Positions 28,088 to 37,289 of a stretch of DNA of 61,078 bases are shown piece after piece. The stretch covers positions 1 through 61,078 of the forward strand of contig JAKQIY010000008.1 of assembly GCA_029561455.1 (NCBI GenBank), read 5' to 3'. The notes under the pieces were generated by a model, which worked only from the letters and a program-made list of their open reading frames with translations, made no database searches and was not told the DNA's origin. This stretch comes from a bacterium. Its GTDB lineage: Bacteria; Zhuqueibacterota; Zhuqueibacteria; Residuimicrobiales; Krinioviventaceae. Position 1 is the stretch's first letter. Every line of letters starts with the position of its first letter. The translations under genes were made by a program, and so were the position numbers.

Positions 28088-28915
28088 TTATGACTCGTTT
28101 ATTTCACTAATTAAATGTGCTAAAAGTGTACTCATTTCTAACCGGCAGAGCTGTGCTGTTGACGCCACCTGTTTTTTATTGATCGGGCTGCCTGCTTCCG
28201 GCAAGCTGGAATCGGTAATTGCCGAAACCGCAAATACATGCATTCCCAGTTGCCGGGCTACAATCACTTCCGGTACGGTGGACATGCCTACCGTATCTGC
28301 GCCCAGATAACGCAACATGTTAACCTCCGCTGGGGTAAGCAGAGAAGGCCCGCTGATTGCGGCATAGACGCTTGCCTGTAGAGACAGGTGCAGTTTTTTA
28401 CCGATGGTTAGCGCTTTATCAAGCCACTGCCGGCGGTAAGGTTCACTCATATCTACAAACCGTTCCGAGCATATATCGGCGCCGATGCCGCGTAACGGAT
28501 TATCGCCCATCAGGTTAATATGATCCTGTATCACTGCCAGGGACCCGGGCGTTAACTCTTTTTTCAAGCTGCTTGCCGCATTCGTTACAATAAGTGACCG
28601 AATCCCCAATTGGTGCAAAACCCGAACCGGCAAGGTAATTGTCGACATGGGCAGGCCTTCATAAAAGTGATACCGGCCATCCATTACCAAAACAGCAACA
28701 CCGTATAATTCGCCAATTATCAATCGGGCAGCATGAAAATGGACACTGGAAGCAGGAAAGTTGGGAACAGCTTTATAGGGGATTATCGTTTGATGAGTAA
28801 CATCTTTGCTTAATCCGCCCAGGCCGGTGCCAATCACAAGCGCTGTTTTTATATTTTGTTGATAATGACAGGAAATGAAACCGGCAGATTCCATTACCTG
28901 GTCTTGTGTTATCAT
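28088..28915 (-). CDS. punA: Purine nucleoside phosphorylase (class I trimeric)
   Basis: The 275-aa protein shows VIGTGLGGLS for phosphate binding, the GRYHFYEG motif, TNAASSLKKELTPGSLAVIQDHINLMG, and TVGMSTVPEVIVARQLGM, the textbook class I (inosine/guanosine) series. It phosphorolyses purine nucleosides to base and ribose-1-phosphate. It is followed closely by mtnP, a paralogue acting on methylthioadenosine. Confidence 0.93.
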   Translation of the reverse strand: MITQDQVMESAGFISCHYQQNIKTALVIGTGLGGLSKDVTHQTIIPYKAVPNFPASSVHFHAARLIIGELYGVAVLVMDGRYHFYEGLPMSTITLPVRVLHQLGIRSLIVTNAASSLKKELTPGSLAVIQDHINLMGDNPLRGIGADICSERFVDMSEPYRRQWLDKALTIGKKLHLSLQASVYAAISGPSLLTPAEVNMLRYLGADTVGMSTVPEVIVARQLGMHVFAVSAITDSSLPEAGSPINKKQVASTAQLCRLEMSTLLAHLISEINES

Positions 28916-28939
28916 AACAATTCAAAATAACAGGACAGA

Positions 28940-29617
28940 TTACTTTTTTTCCAGTTCTTTACGTAATTTTTCCAGTTCAGAGTCTTGCGCTTCCCGTTCG
29001 TTCTTTAACCGGTCGATTTCCTGTTGAATTTTTTCCTGTTTGGCTTTTTCGTTATCCAGTTTATTTAAATTATCGCTGCTTCTGACCAGGCGAATACTTT
29101 CGATTGCATCTTCGCGATCTTTACTTATACCCAGCCGGGAAAACAAAAATCCGCCGACAACTGTGCCGGCCACAGTTCCGGTAGTGACCAGGGGTGCGTT
29201 GCTTTCATCATCTGAAGCCCTGGCTATCATACTGCTGGTAAAAAAACTGGCTCCGGCAGAAAGCGCCGCGCCGCTGATTGTATATAACCAAAAATTTTTA
29301 TTGGTTTTGGCTTTGGCGATTTCCTTTTCGCTGATCAATGATCCATTGGCATCATACCAGGGTTGAGGACCGGTGATCCGGGCAATGTTTCTTTTTTCTA
29401 TTTCGTGACGGGCACTGGTTTTATCAACTACTGTGATAGTTTTTTCCGCAGCCGAATCGACCAGGCCGGTTATTTTTTGGCCGGTTTTCAATTGAATGGT
29501 AACAGTTTGATTGCTTTGTAATTTGTCATCTTTTAATAACACCTGTTTGCTGCATGCGCTGGTTAGAAAAATGAAAATTACCACAACTAATATTGAAATG
29601 TTACTCTTTATCATCAT
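28940..29617 (-). CDS. Probable lipoprotein with coiled-coil tail, unknown function
   Basis: I do not recognise this 225-aa protein. It starts with a signal peptide ending TSAC (Cys22), suggesting a lipoprotein. A beta-rich part with KTGQKITGLVDSAAEKTITVVD resembles small RNA-binding-like or stress-lipoprotein beta barrels but is not diagnostic. Two hydrophobic Gly/Ala-rich segments (about 117-135 and 148-165) follow. The last ~50 residues are charged and heptad-like, typical of a coiled coil. It lies between divIVA and punA on the same strand, with gaps of 78 and 24 bp. Confidence 0.6.
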   Translation of the reverse strand: MMIKSNISILVVVIFIFLTSACSKQVLLKDDKLQSNQTVTIQLKTGQKITGLVDSAAEKTITVVDKTSARHEIEKRNIARITGPQPWYDANGSLISEKEIAKAKTNKNFWLYTISGAALSAGASFFTSSMIARASDDESNAPLVTTGTVAGTVVGGFLFSRLGISKDREDAIESIRLVRSSDNLNKLDNEKAKQEKIQQEIDRLKNEREAQDSELEKLRKELEKK

Positions 29618-29695
29618 TCACCATCTCCTTAACCTGACTAGTGTGAAAGTTTTTTACCGGTTTGTTAACAGGATCCTGTGGCTAAAAGTCCGGTT

Positions 29696-30394
29696 TTATA
29701 GTACAAATTCATCTTCATCCTTGCCCTTTTCCGGGGCTTCGGAATACTTTTTTTCAGATGAGAAAAAATCCTGATTAGTTTGCGGTCTGCTTTTTAGTTT
29801 CTCTTCATTGTTGTTGTCGTTGATAATAATTGGCGGCCGGGAATAACTTTGCTGGGGCGCCGCCGGTTTTTCCTGTAACGGTTGTGGTTTTCTGGGGCGA
29901 TTAAAGAACCGGCTATCTTTTTGCGCCTGTATAGCAGGTTCCTCATCTTCCATTTCCAGGACATTCAGTAATTCTATTTGCGATTCCAGTAAATGTTTTA
30001 GTCTTTTGGCAAAAGATTCTTTTTGCGCTTTAACAAAGCTGATTTCATTGCGCAAGCGGAACAAGTCTTCTTTGGCTTCCTTGATTATATTATCGGCCTG
30101 CAATTCAGCTTCGTGGATGATGATCTCGGCTTCACGGCGTGAGTTGGCGCGGGTATCTTCAACTGTATTATGTGCTTTTACCAGGGTATCACGCAGTGTT
30201 TGTTCTACCCTTTGATAATCTTTGAGCTGGGTGCGTAATTTTATGAGTTCATCGTTCGCCTGGTTTTTTTCCCGGATCAGCAGTTCCAGTTCATCCGCCA
30301 CCATTCCCAGAAAAGCTTCCACTTCGTCGCTATCAAAGCCTCTCATACTCCGTTTAAATTCCTGTTTTCGGATATCTAATGGTGTTAATTTCAC
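29696..30394 (-). CDS. divIVA: DivIVA-domain cell-division/polarity protein
   Basis: The 232-aa protein begins LTPLDIRKQEFKRSMRGFD, the DivIVA/Wag31 N-terminal membrane-curvature motif, followed by a long coiled coil (to ~155) and a proline/glutamine-rich disordered tail. DivIVA proteins recruit division or elongation factors to curved membranes. The gene lies 14 bp after yggT and upstream of ileS-lspA, the order also seen in Gram-positive ylm-divIVA clusters, which supports the call. A diderm carrying this arrangement is noteworthy but similar proteins occur in several diderm phyla. Confidence 0.85.
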   Translation of the reverse strand: MKLTPLDIRKQEFKRSMRGFDSDEVEAFLGMVADELELLIREKNQANDELIKLRTQLKDYQRVEQTLRDTLVKAHNTVEDTRANSRREAEIIIHEAELQADNIIKEAKEDLFRLRNEISFVKAQKESFAKRLKHLLESQIELLNVLEMEDEEPAIQAQKDSRFFNRPRKPQPLQEKPAAPQQSYSRPPIIINDNNNEEKLKSRPQTNQDFFSSEKKYSEAPEKGKDEDEFVL

Positions 30395-30408
30395 AAGCTT
30401 TCTCCCAG

Positions 30409-30708
30409 TTAAGGTTGTAAAACGGCGATTTGCCGTAATGTTTCGACAATAAAGTGATCCAGAAATAAAATTGCAAAAATCAACAATACCGGTGAAAGAT
30501 CGAGTCCGCTGATGACGACCGGTATGGCTTTACGAATCCAGGCCAGCGGCTGTTCGGTAACACGATGGATAAACTGCACGACCTGGTGATCGGAATTGAT
30601 GTTAAACCAGGAAATGACCGCTCTGGCTATAACAATATACATATATACAGAAAGAAAAATATGCAGAACATCTGCCAAGGCTATTATTAAATTTCTAAAT
30701 AAAAACAT
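30409..30708 (-). CDS. yggT: YggT family integral membrane protein
   Basis: The 99-aa protein has two hydrophobic segments (about 8-32 and 68-93) and the conserved RAVISWFNIN motif and EQPLAWIRKAIP box with Pro residues that define YggT/YlmG. The family is linked to envelope biogenesis, division and osmotic tolerance; biochemical function is unsettled. It sits between yggS and divIVA with short gaps (18 and 14 bp), as in the ylm cluster. Confidence 0.88.
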   Translation of the reverse strand: MFLFRNLIIALADVLHIFLSVYMYIVIARAVISWFNINSDHQVVQFIHRVTEQPLAWIRKAIPVVISGLDLSPVLLIFAILFLDHFIVETLRQIAVLQP

Positions 30709-30726
30709 AGTCTGTTTAACACCGGT

Positions 30727-31410
30727 TTAGCTGCGTTCTCCAAACAGGGCCCGGCCTATCCTTACACAGGTAGCGCCCTCTTCAATGGCAATATGATAAT
30801 CGTTGGTCATTCCCATCGACAGATGCTGCAACGTGTCGATATGATATTTTTCATTGAGCAGGGCGCGTAAATTGCGCAAATAGCAAAATTCCGGCCTGGC
30901 CAGTTCCGGGTCGTCTACCAGCGCGCCAATGGTCATCAATCCAGTGATGCGTACATGAGTGAGTTCAGCCAGTTTTGGTATTACCGCCTCCACCTGCTCG
31001 GGTGGGAAACCGGTTTTCCCGGCCTCGCCGGATGTGTTGACCTGTACGAATATATCAATAATTTTATTTAATTCCTGCGCCCGCCGGTCAATTTCTTCAG
31101 CCAGGTGCAGCGAATCTACCGATTCTATAACATTAAAAATTTGCAGGGCTTTTTTTACTTTATTGGTCTGCAAGTGGCCAATCAAATGCCATGCAACTGT
31201 ATTGCCGATTTCCTGGTGTTTCAACAAGGCGTCCGGCACCCGGTTCTCACCAATTGTATCTATTCCTGCGGCTATCGCTTCCCGGATTTGCGGAACCGCT
31301 ACTGTTTTCGATACTGCAACAATTTTTACATCATTTACATTCCGTCCACTGCGGACACATGCCTGTTCAATATTATGCCGGATAGTCTGGAGATTTGTTT
31401 TTATACTCAT
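30727..31410 (-). CDS. yggS: YggS/PLPBP pyridoxal-phosphate homeostasis protein
   Basis: The 227-aa alanine-racemase-fold protein shows KIVAVSKTV with the PLP lysine K35, GENRVPDAL, WHLIGHLQTNK and LSMGMTNDYHIAIEEG, all signature blocks. It binds PLP and balances vitamin B6 and amino-acid pools, and has no known catalysis. It is the first gene of the long minus-strand run ending at lspA. Confidence 0.93.
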   Translation of the reverse strand: MSIKTNLQTIRHNIEQACVRSGRNVNDVKIVAVSKTVAVPQIREAIAAGIDTIGENRVPDALLKHQEIGNTVAWHLIGHLQTNKVKKALQIFNVIESVDSLHLAEEIDRRAQELNKIIDIFVQVNTSGEAGKTGFPPEQVEAVIPKLAELTHVRITGLMTIGALVDDPELARPEFCYLRNLRALLNEKYHIDTLQHLSMGMTNDYHIAIEEGATCVRIGRALFGERS

Positions 31411-31572
31411 AATAAATACTTGGTTAAGTTAACAATATAACTTTTCAGGTCAAAAAAAGCAATTAAAATCTTGATTCATTTTTAACTTGCCGGGATTAAA
31501 AGTAGCTTGATTAATCAATTTATTTTTCATAATTTAATTGGTTTTACACCGCATTATTACGATTGAGAATGA

Positions 31573-31601
31573 TTGCAATGCGCGGTTATTTAAAATAAAA
31601 T
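31573..31601 (+). promoter_or_regulatory. Candidate sigma-70-like promoter of the OPT gene
   Basis: TTGCAA at 31573-31578 and TAAAAT at 31596-31601 are separated by 17 bp, about 70 bp upstream of the transporter ATG. The match is 4/6 and 5/6 to the consensus; AT-rich surroundings make chance matches likely. Confidence 0.3.
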
Positions 31602-31679
31602 CATGATGTTACGTGCCTGTTTACGTATAATGAAAAATGTAATTTATTGTTTTTAATTTAATAGCGAACAGGATAAAAT

Positions 31680-33587
31680 ATGGCAGATCATCAACCCTAT
31701 ATTTCTGCGGATGCGAATCCCAGGGATTTTACATTAAAAGCTATAATTTCAGGTATGATATTTGGCATAATTTTCGGATCGGCAAACGCTTACCTGGGCT
31801 TGCGGGTGGGTCTGACGATCAGCACGGCAATTCCCCTGGCGGTGGTTTCTGTTGCCCTGTTTCGTATCTTGCAGCCATTGTTTGGTCCTTCAAATGTGTT
31901 GGAACAAAACATTACTCAAACCGTCGGGTCTTCGAGTTCATCGCTGGCTTCGGGGGTCATTTTTACCATTCCGGCCCTGTTTTTGTGGGGCTTTGATCCT
32001 TCTTTATTGCAAATTGGTACGCTGGCAATTTTAGGCGGACTTTTAGGGGTTTTGTTCATGATCCCGTTACGGCGGTTTTTAATTGTTAAAGAACATGAAA
32101 CCTTACCCTATCCCGAAGGCACTGCTGCCGCCCAGGTGTTGATCGCCGCTGATGCCGGCGGCGCCAAAGCCAAGAATGTGTTCTGGGGGTTGGGAATCGG
32201 CGCTCTCTATAAAGGAATGACCGGCTTTTTGCGCCTGTGGCCGGAGACGATACATTTAAAACTACCTGTTTTGCGCAAAGCGGAGATCGGTCTTGAAGCG
32301 GGACCGGCGCTGCTTGGCGTAGGTTATATTCTGGGTTACCGGGTTGCGGCGATCATGGTGGCCGGTGGGTTATTATCGTGGGTGGGTCTAATTCCGTTGA
32401 TCGACCTGTTTGGCAAAAATTTAACCTCGCCGTTGTTTCCTGAAACTGAATTATTAATTAACGATATGTCCGCCAGTCAAATATGGACCCGGTATATCCG
32501 TTATATCGGCGCCGGGGCGGTGGCTTGCGCGGGCATTATTACGGTGTGCAAGTCCATTCCCACCATGTTCCGCTCGCTCAAGATCGGGTTGCAGGAATTC
32601 CGGCTGCGCAGCGGCGGTACGATGGTGGAAAAGATCCGCACCGATCGTGATTTGCCGATAACCGTGGTGCTGGGCGGCGTTGCTTTAGTTGTGTTGGTCA
32701 TTATCAGCACCCCGCATGTGTTGGGTATTTCAGCGCCGTTCATCATCCGTTTGTTAGGGGCGCTGTGTATTGCCCTGTTTGCTTTTATGTTTGTAACGGT
32801 TTCGTCGCGCATTGTCGGTTTGGTGGGTGTTTCTTCTAATCCCACTTCGGGTATGACCATTGTTACCCTGCTGGGAACCAGCCTGCTTTTTTATGCCCTG
32901 GGATGGACAGATAATATGAGCAAGGCTGCGGTTTTGACCATTGGCACTGTGGTTTGTGTGGCAGCCTCGATTGCGGGCGATATTTCACAGGATTTAAAAT
33001 GTGGCTACATAATCGGCGCTACACCGCGTAAACAGCAAACTGCAGAAATTATCGGCGCGGCGACTTCAGCGTTTTTTATTGCCGGATCGGTATGGCTGCT
33101 GGGACGCGCTTATACGTTCGGTTCGGTCGATTTGCCGGCGCCGCAGGCCACCTTGATGAAAACAGTTATTGAAGGCGTATTACAGGCGGACCTGCCCTGG
33201 GGCCTGGTATTGACCGGTGCGGCGATTGCCGGTGTTGCCGAGTTGTTGGGAACGCCGTCGCTGCCCTTTGCGGTGGGTATTTACCTGCCGTTATCAGCCA
33301 TGACGCCGGTATTTGTCGGCGGCTGTATCCGCTATTTTATTGAAAAAAGCGCCGGTAGCGATGACGCTAAAAAGGCTTCGCGGAAGGAGCAGGGTATTTT
33401 GTTGGGATCGGGACTTATTGCCGGTGAAGGGATTATGGGAGTGTGCATTGCCGCGTTTGCATTTTTTGCCGGCAAGCCCAGAGGCATTGGTCTGGAATGG
33501 GCTGAACCGTGGGGACAGGTGGTGTCGTTGGGAGTTTTTATTTTATTAGGCGCTTGGTTAGTGAACAGGGCGACAAGGAAGAATTAA
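31680..33587 (+). CDS. OPT family oligopeptide transporter
   Basis: The 635-aa polytopic membrane protein, with about 14-16 hydrophobic helices, has the OPT hallmarks FGSANAYLGLRVGLTISTAIP near the N-terminus and YPEGTAAAQVLIA in the first third, plus AASIAGDISQDLKCGYIIGATP in the second half. It is a proton-coupled importer of oligopeptides or metal-chelate complexes in the inner membrane. It is preceded by an AGGA ribosome site. It lies upstream of, but is separated by 50 bp from, the polysaccharide cluster and probably is an independent unit. Confidence 0.88.
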   Translation: MADHQPYISADANPRDFTLKAIISGMIFGIIFGSANAYLGLRVGLTISTAIPLAVVSVALFRILQPLFGPSNVLEQNITQTVGSSSSSLASGVIFTIPALFLWGFDPSLLQIGTLAILGGLLGVLFMIPLRRFLIVKEHETLPYPEGTAAAQVLIAADAGGAKAKNVFWGLGIGALYKGMTGFLRLWPETIHLKLPVLRKAEIGLEAGPALLGVGYILGYRVAAIMVAGGLLSWVGLIPLIDLFGKNLTSPLFPETELLINDMSASQIWTRYIRYIGAGAVACAGIITVCKSIPTMFRSLKIGLQEFRLRSGGTMVEKIRTDRDLPITVVLGGVALVVLVIISTPHVLGISAPFIIRLLGALCIALFAFMFVTVSSRIVGLVGVSSNPTSGMTIVTLLGTSLLFYALGWTDNMSKAAVLTIGTVVCVAASIAGDISQDLKCGYIIGATPRKQQTAEIIGAATSAFFIAGSVWLLGRAYTFGSVDLPAPQATLMKTVIEGVLQADLPWGLVLTGAAIAGVAELLGTPSLPFAVGIYLPLSAMTPVFVGGCIRYFIEKSAGSDDAKKASRKEQGILLGSGLIAGEGIMGVCIAAFAFFAGKPRGIGLEWAEPWGQVVSLGVFILLGAWLVNRATRKN

Positions 33588-33637
33588 CATATTAAAAAAT
33601 CATTAGTTAATGTAAAGATAATAGAGAGCTGACATCT

Positions 33638-34888
33638 ATGGAAAAAAAAGAATTTAATTTATATGATTATGTTTACATTCTAGTCAAGTGGAAAAAATTA
33701 ATTATTTTAAATAGTGTTATTATATGTACATTAGCTGTGCTAGTCAGCTTAATTATCCCACGATGGTATATTTCTTCAACAACAATACTTTCTGCAACCG
33801 ACCAGGGGGGGGCTCTTAGCTTATCTTCACTTGTAGGTAATTTACCTGCGAGTGGATTTCTTTCCAAAAATTTATCTGACGAAACCAATCTCTTTTTAGC
33901 GATACTAAACAGCCGGACAGTAATGGAATCGCTAGTTGAGAAATTTAATTTAAAAAAGCGGTATAAATCTAAAACAATGGAAGCCGCAATTAAAAGTTTA
34001 CGTAAATGTATTTCAACCGATGTGAATGAAGATGGTACACTTACAATTTCAATACAAACAACAACGCCATATTTTCCAAATAAAAAAGAAGATCTGGAAG
34101 CCAAAGAGTTAGCCCAAAAGATGGTGGATTTTACCATTAATGAGTTGGATCGGATTAATAGACGGATAAAATTGGAAAACGCCACTAATTACAGAGTTTC
34201 TATTGAAAATCGATATATTCAGAATCAACAGGATTTGAAAAAGGCAGAGGAAGAATTCAGAGCCTTTCAGGAAAAGTATGGCACAATATCGTTAGAGGAT
34301 CAAACTGAAGCTACCCTAAAGGTGGCTGCCGAATTGAATTCAAAACTTGTAACCAAAGAAATGGAATTGGGTATATTAAGTCAGTATGTAGATGATAAAC
34401 ATAACAGTAAAATTGAATTACAGCGAGAAATAAAAGAGATCAAATCCAAACTTGAAGAGTTTAAATATGGATTTAAAGAATCTGATAAAGCACAAAATGG
34501 CGGTAAAAGCGAATTGTTTGTAAACCTTTCAAGCGTACCGGAGATGGGTGTTCAATATGTTCGTTTATATCGTGAAATTAAAATGCAGGAATTACTTACA
34601 GAATTTTTATTGCCGCAATACGAACAAGCTAAAATTGAGGAAGCTAAAAATACTCCAACAGTTCAGGTGCTGGATGAACCAAAAGTACCTGAAAAAAAGT
34701 TCAAACCCCGTCGTATGTTATTTGTTCTGTTTTGGGGTATTTTTAGTTTATTTTTAGGAATTGTTCTGGTGTTTTTTATAGAATATGTTAACCGTTTGAA
34801 AAATGAGGGGAAAGAAGATTATTTCAAATTACTAAATATAATGTCTGAATTGAGATTAAACAGGTTATCAAGAGGGAAAAGACATTAA
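33638..34888 (+). CDS. Wzz-like polysaccharide chain-length/export protein
   Basis: The 416-aa protein starts with a Wzz domain (NLYDYVYILVKWKKLIIL, first membrane helix ~20-42) and ends with a second helix (~355-377) preceded by the PKVPEKKFKPRR motif typical of chain-length determinants. Between them is a long periplasmic coiled coil (about 180-310). It lacks a C-terminal tyrosine-kinase domain. It should control length of the exopolysaccharide polymer with the Wzy-like protein encoded 48 bp downstream. The gene is strikingly AT-rich compared with the OPT gene before it, which suggests horizontal acquisition of the locus. Confidence 0.85.
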   Translation: MEKKEFNLYDYVYILVKWKKLIILNSVIICTLAVLVSLIIPRWYISSTTILSATDQGGALSLSSLVGNLPASGFLSKNLSDETNLFLAILNSRTVMESLVEKFNLKKRYKSKTMEAAIKSLRKCISTDVNEDGTLTISIQTTTPYFPNKKEDLEAKELAQKMVDFTINELDRINRRIKLENATNYRVSIENRYIQNQQDLKKAEEEFRAFQEKYGTISLEDQTEATLKVAAELNSKLVTKEMELGILSQYVDDKHNSKIELQREIKEIKSKLEEFKYGFKESDKAQNGGKSELFVNLSSVPEMGVQYVRLYREIKMQELLTEFLLPQYEQAKIEEAKNTPTVQVLDEPKVPEKKFKPRRMLFVLFWGIFSLFLGIVLVFFIEYVNRLKNEGKEDYFKLLNIMSELRLNRLSRGKRH

Positions 34889-34936
34889 GTTCGTTTTTAT
34901 ATGATATTAATGCTTTTTTGAGAAATTGATTAATAT

Positions 34937-36337
34937 ATGTTGCATGAATCATCACAAGTACTAGTTCATCCATACAAGCAAAAGCTATTGGTGTTACTTT
35001 TCATAGAACTTTTATTGTTCATTTTAGCATTATGGAATGCAAAAATGACAGGTTTGATCGTTGGGGGCATGACCGTCTTGATTCTGTTATATTATTATTT
35101 TGACAAGTATCCATTTTATATTATCCCTTTTATTTTATTTTCAATTCTAGCAGGAAACATTTCTGCAATACCCTTAGGGAGAAAACTGCCTAATATATAT
35201 TTTATTGATATTGAGATTGTTTTAATTTTTATGTTTTTTTTCTTTAAATTACTTATGCAGTCAAATAATCTTACATTTTCTTTAACAAAATTTGAAAAAT
35301 TTTTTTTACTTTATCTTATCAGTTGTATTCTGGCAAATTTCGGTTCAGTAGATGTATTGCGTGGATTTGCCTATTTTCGGGGGTATTTATTTTGTTTTTT
35401 ACTATTCGTTTTTAGTTTAAAGTATATTGACACTTTTGAAAAAATAGAAAAATTGTTTTGGATGTTTATGATATGGGGGATATTTTTATCTTTAATAATA
35501 ATTCATCATGTATTTAGCCAGGGAAATCTTTTAATTACTATAGCAACTAAAAATATTCATTTAAATTGGGGAAGTTCAAACTACCTGGCAGCTTTTTATG
35601 TATTAATTATACCAATGGGAATTTCTGTATTATTTACAAAAACACTGCCGGTAGTGCAAAAAACAATATTGATTACAAGTATAATCATTATGATCAGCGC
35701 TTTATTTTTGACTGCTTCGCGAGGCGGGGTAGTGGCTTTGGCTGCAGGAATTTTCTTTTTACTGTTTCGGTATCGAAATTGGAAAGCATTTACTGCTTTT
35801 TTATTTTTTATAATTATTGTTGGTATAGTTATATATTTAAATCCATCCGCCAAGTTTATATGGGAAGGGTTGGCCGGCTTTCAATCCAGTTCATCGGTTT
35901 TTTCGCGAATAGGTACCTGGTATGAAGCAATACGGATTATTAAAGAACATCCGGTTTTTGGTGTCGGTTTGGGAAACATGCATTATTTTGTACAAAATTA
36001 TTATATAAAACTGACAGGTAATTTTGAACTGCTTAAAGCGCATAATTTATTTCTTGAATTACTGGTGGAAACCGGCTTTTTAGGTTTTGTTTTTTATAAC
36101 ATATTATTATATAATGTTTACAAGATCATTCTTAAAAACAACAACAGATTTAATAATCCATTTCATCATTCCCTGGCATGGGGAATTTTTGCAGGTATTT
36201 CCGCAACATTGGTGCATTCTTTGGTTGAGCCCACTATACTCAGTTATTCTTTTGGTTTGTTTTTTTGGACTGTTGTTGTGATAGCCTTGAAACAAGCTGA
36301 ATTTACGACCGATATTGAACAAACAAATCGAAATTAA
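34937..36337 (+). CDS. O-antigen ligase/polymerase family protein (Wzy-like)
   Basis: The 466-aa membrane protein has about 11-12 hydrophobic helices and the two family landmarks: TASRGGVVALAAG in the middle and a large loop with GVGLGNMHYFVQNY and KAHNLFLELLVETGFLG near the C-terminus. It polymerises or ligates lipid-linked oligosaccharides on the periplasmic side. Which of the two cannot be decided from sequence; its place next to the Wzz-like gene favours polymerase. Low GC as in the neighbours. Confidence 0.85.
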   Translation: MLHESSQVLVHPYKQKLLVLLFIELLLFILALWNAKMTGLIVGGMTVLILLYYYFDKYPFYIIPFILFSILAGNISAIPLGRKLPNIYFIDIEIVLIFMFFFFKLLMQSNNLTFSLTKFEKFFLLYLISCILANFGSVDVLRGFAYFRGYLFCFLLFVFSLKYIDTFEKIEKLFWMFMIWGIFLSLIIIHHVFSQGNLLITIATKNIHLNWGSSNYLAAFYVLIIPMGISVLFTKTLPVVQKTILITSIIIMISALFLTASRGGVVALAAGIFFLLFRYRNWKAFTAFLFFIIIVGIVIYLNPSAKFIWEGLAGFQSSSSVFSRIGTWYEAIRIIKEHPVFGVGLGNMHYFVQNYYIKLTGNFELLKAHNLFLELLVETGFLGFVFYNILLYNVYKIILKNNNRFNNPFHHSLAWGIFAGISATLVHSLVEPTILSYSFGLFFWTVVVIALKQAEFTTDIEQTNRN

Positions 36338-36362
36338 GATAAAATATTTTGGAAAATTAACA

Positions 36363-37289
36363 GTGATTGACCTTTCAATAATAATTGTAAATTTTAATAC
36401 CTGTGAGTTATTAAAAAATTGTCTGGATTCTGTTTATCTGCATACAAAAGATTTAAATTTTGAAATCATTGTTGTAGATAATGCCTCTTCGGACAATAGT
36501 TTATTAACAGTAAAAGAAAAATTTCCTCATGTCAAATTGATAGAAAATAGTAAAAATGTTGGATTTGCAAGAGCGAACAACCAGGGAATAGAAATTTCTA
36601 CAGGAAAATATATTTTATTATTAAACAGCGATACTCTGTTAATTAATAATGTGTTGCCAAACCTGGTGGCTTTACTTGAAAAAAAACAGAATTTTGGCAT
36701 TGTTGGCCCTCAAGTTCTCAATGAAGATAAAAGCTTGCAATTTTCTTTTGGAAATTTTCCTGGTATACAAGCTGAATTGGAACGCACATTCCTTTTGGAA
36801 AATCGTTTGACCCGCAAGCGGATGTTGAATGATAAAAGAATATTTGCTCAAGATGCTTTTCCTGTAAACTGGGTATCCGGTTGTTGTTTAATGATACGCA
36901 GGAATGTTTATGAAAAAATTGGTGGACTCGATGAACAGTTTTTTCTATTTAATGAAGAAGCCGATTGGTGTCTGCGGGCTTTAAAAGCAGGCTGGCCGAC
37001 TTGTTATGATCCGGGCAGCCAAATAATTCATTATGGGGGTAAAAGTACCCAGAAAAACTATTATACTTTTGTGCTGAGCCGTTATCACAGTCGTCTATTG
37101 TTTATAAAAAAGCATTATTCCCCTCTTGTCCAGTTTTTATTTCGATGTATAGTTGTTTTTGCATTATATATTCGGATTATATTAACTCTGTTTACTTTTT
37201 TCAACGCTAAAGAAAGAAAACAAAGAAATTCTGCCTATAAATACGCATTACTTTTACACCTTGGGTTAAAACAAAAGGTGGCTTTTTGA
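36363..37289 (+). CDS. Glycosyltransferase family 2 (rhamnosyltransferase-like)
   Basis: A GTG at 36363 gives 308 aa and the usual N-terminus IDLSIIIVNFN; the longer frame from a TTG within the preceding gene is less likely. The GT-A fold shows VVDNASSDNS for the nucleotide sugar, ILLLNSDT as the DXD-type metal site, and VSGCCLMIRR and LFNEEADWCLRA for acceptor and catalytic residues. It adds a sugar, often rhamnose, to the lipid-linked repeat unit at the cytoplasmic membrane face. The gene ends in a 4-bp overlap with the next, implying coupled translation. Confidence 0.87.
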   Translation: MIDLSIIIVNFNTCELLKNCLDSVYLHTKDLNFEIIVVDNASSDNSLLTVKEKFPHVKLIENSKNVGFARANNQGIEISTGKYILLLNSDTLLINNVLPNLVALLEKKQNFGIVGPQVLNEDKSLQFSFGNFPGIQAELERTFLLENRLTRKRMLNDKRIFAQDAFPVNWVSGCCLMIRRNVYEKIGGLDEQFFLFNEEADWCLRALKAGWPTCYDPGSQIIHYGGKSTQKNYYTFVLSRYHSRLLFIKKHYSPLVQFLFRCIVVFALYIRIILTLFTFFNAKERKQRNSAYKYALLLHLGLKQKVAF

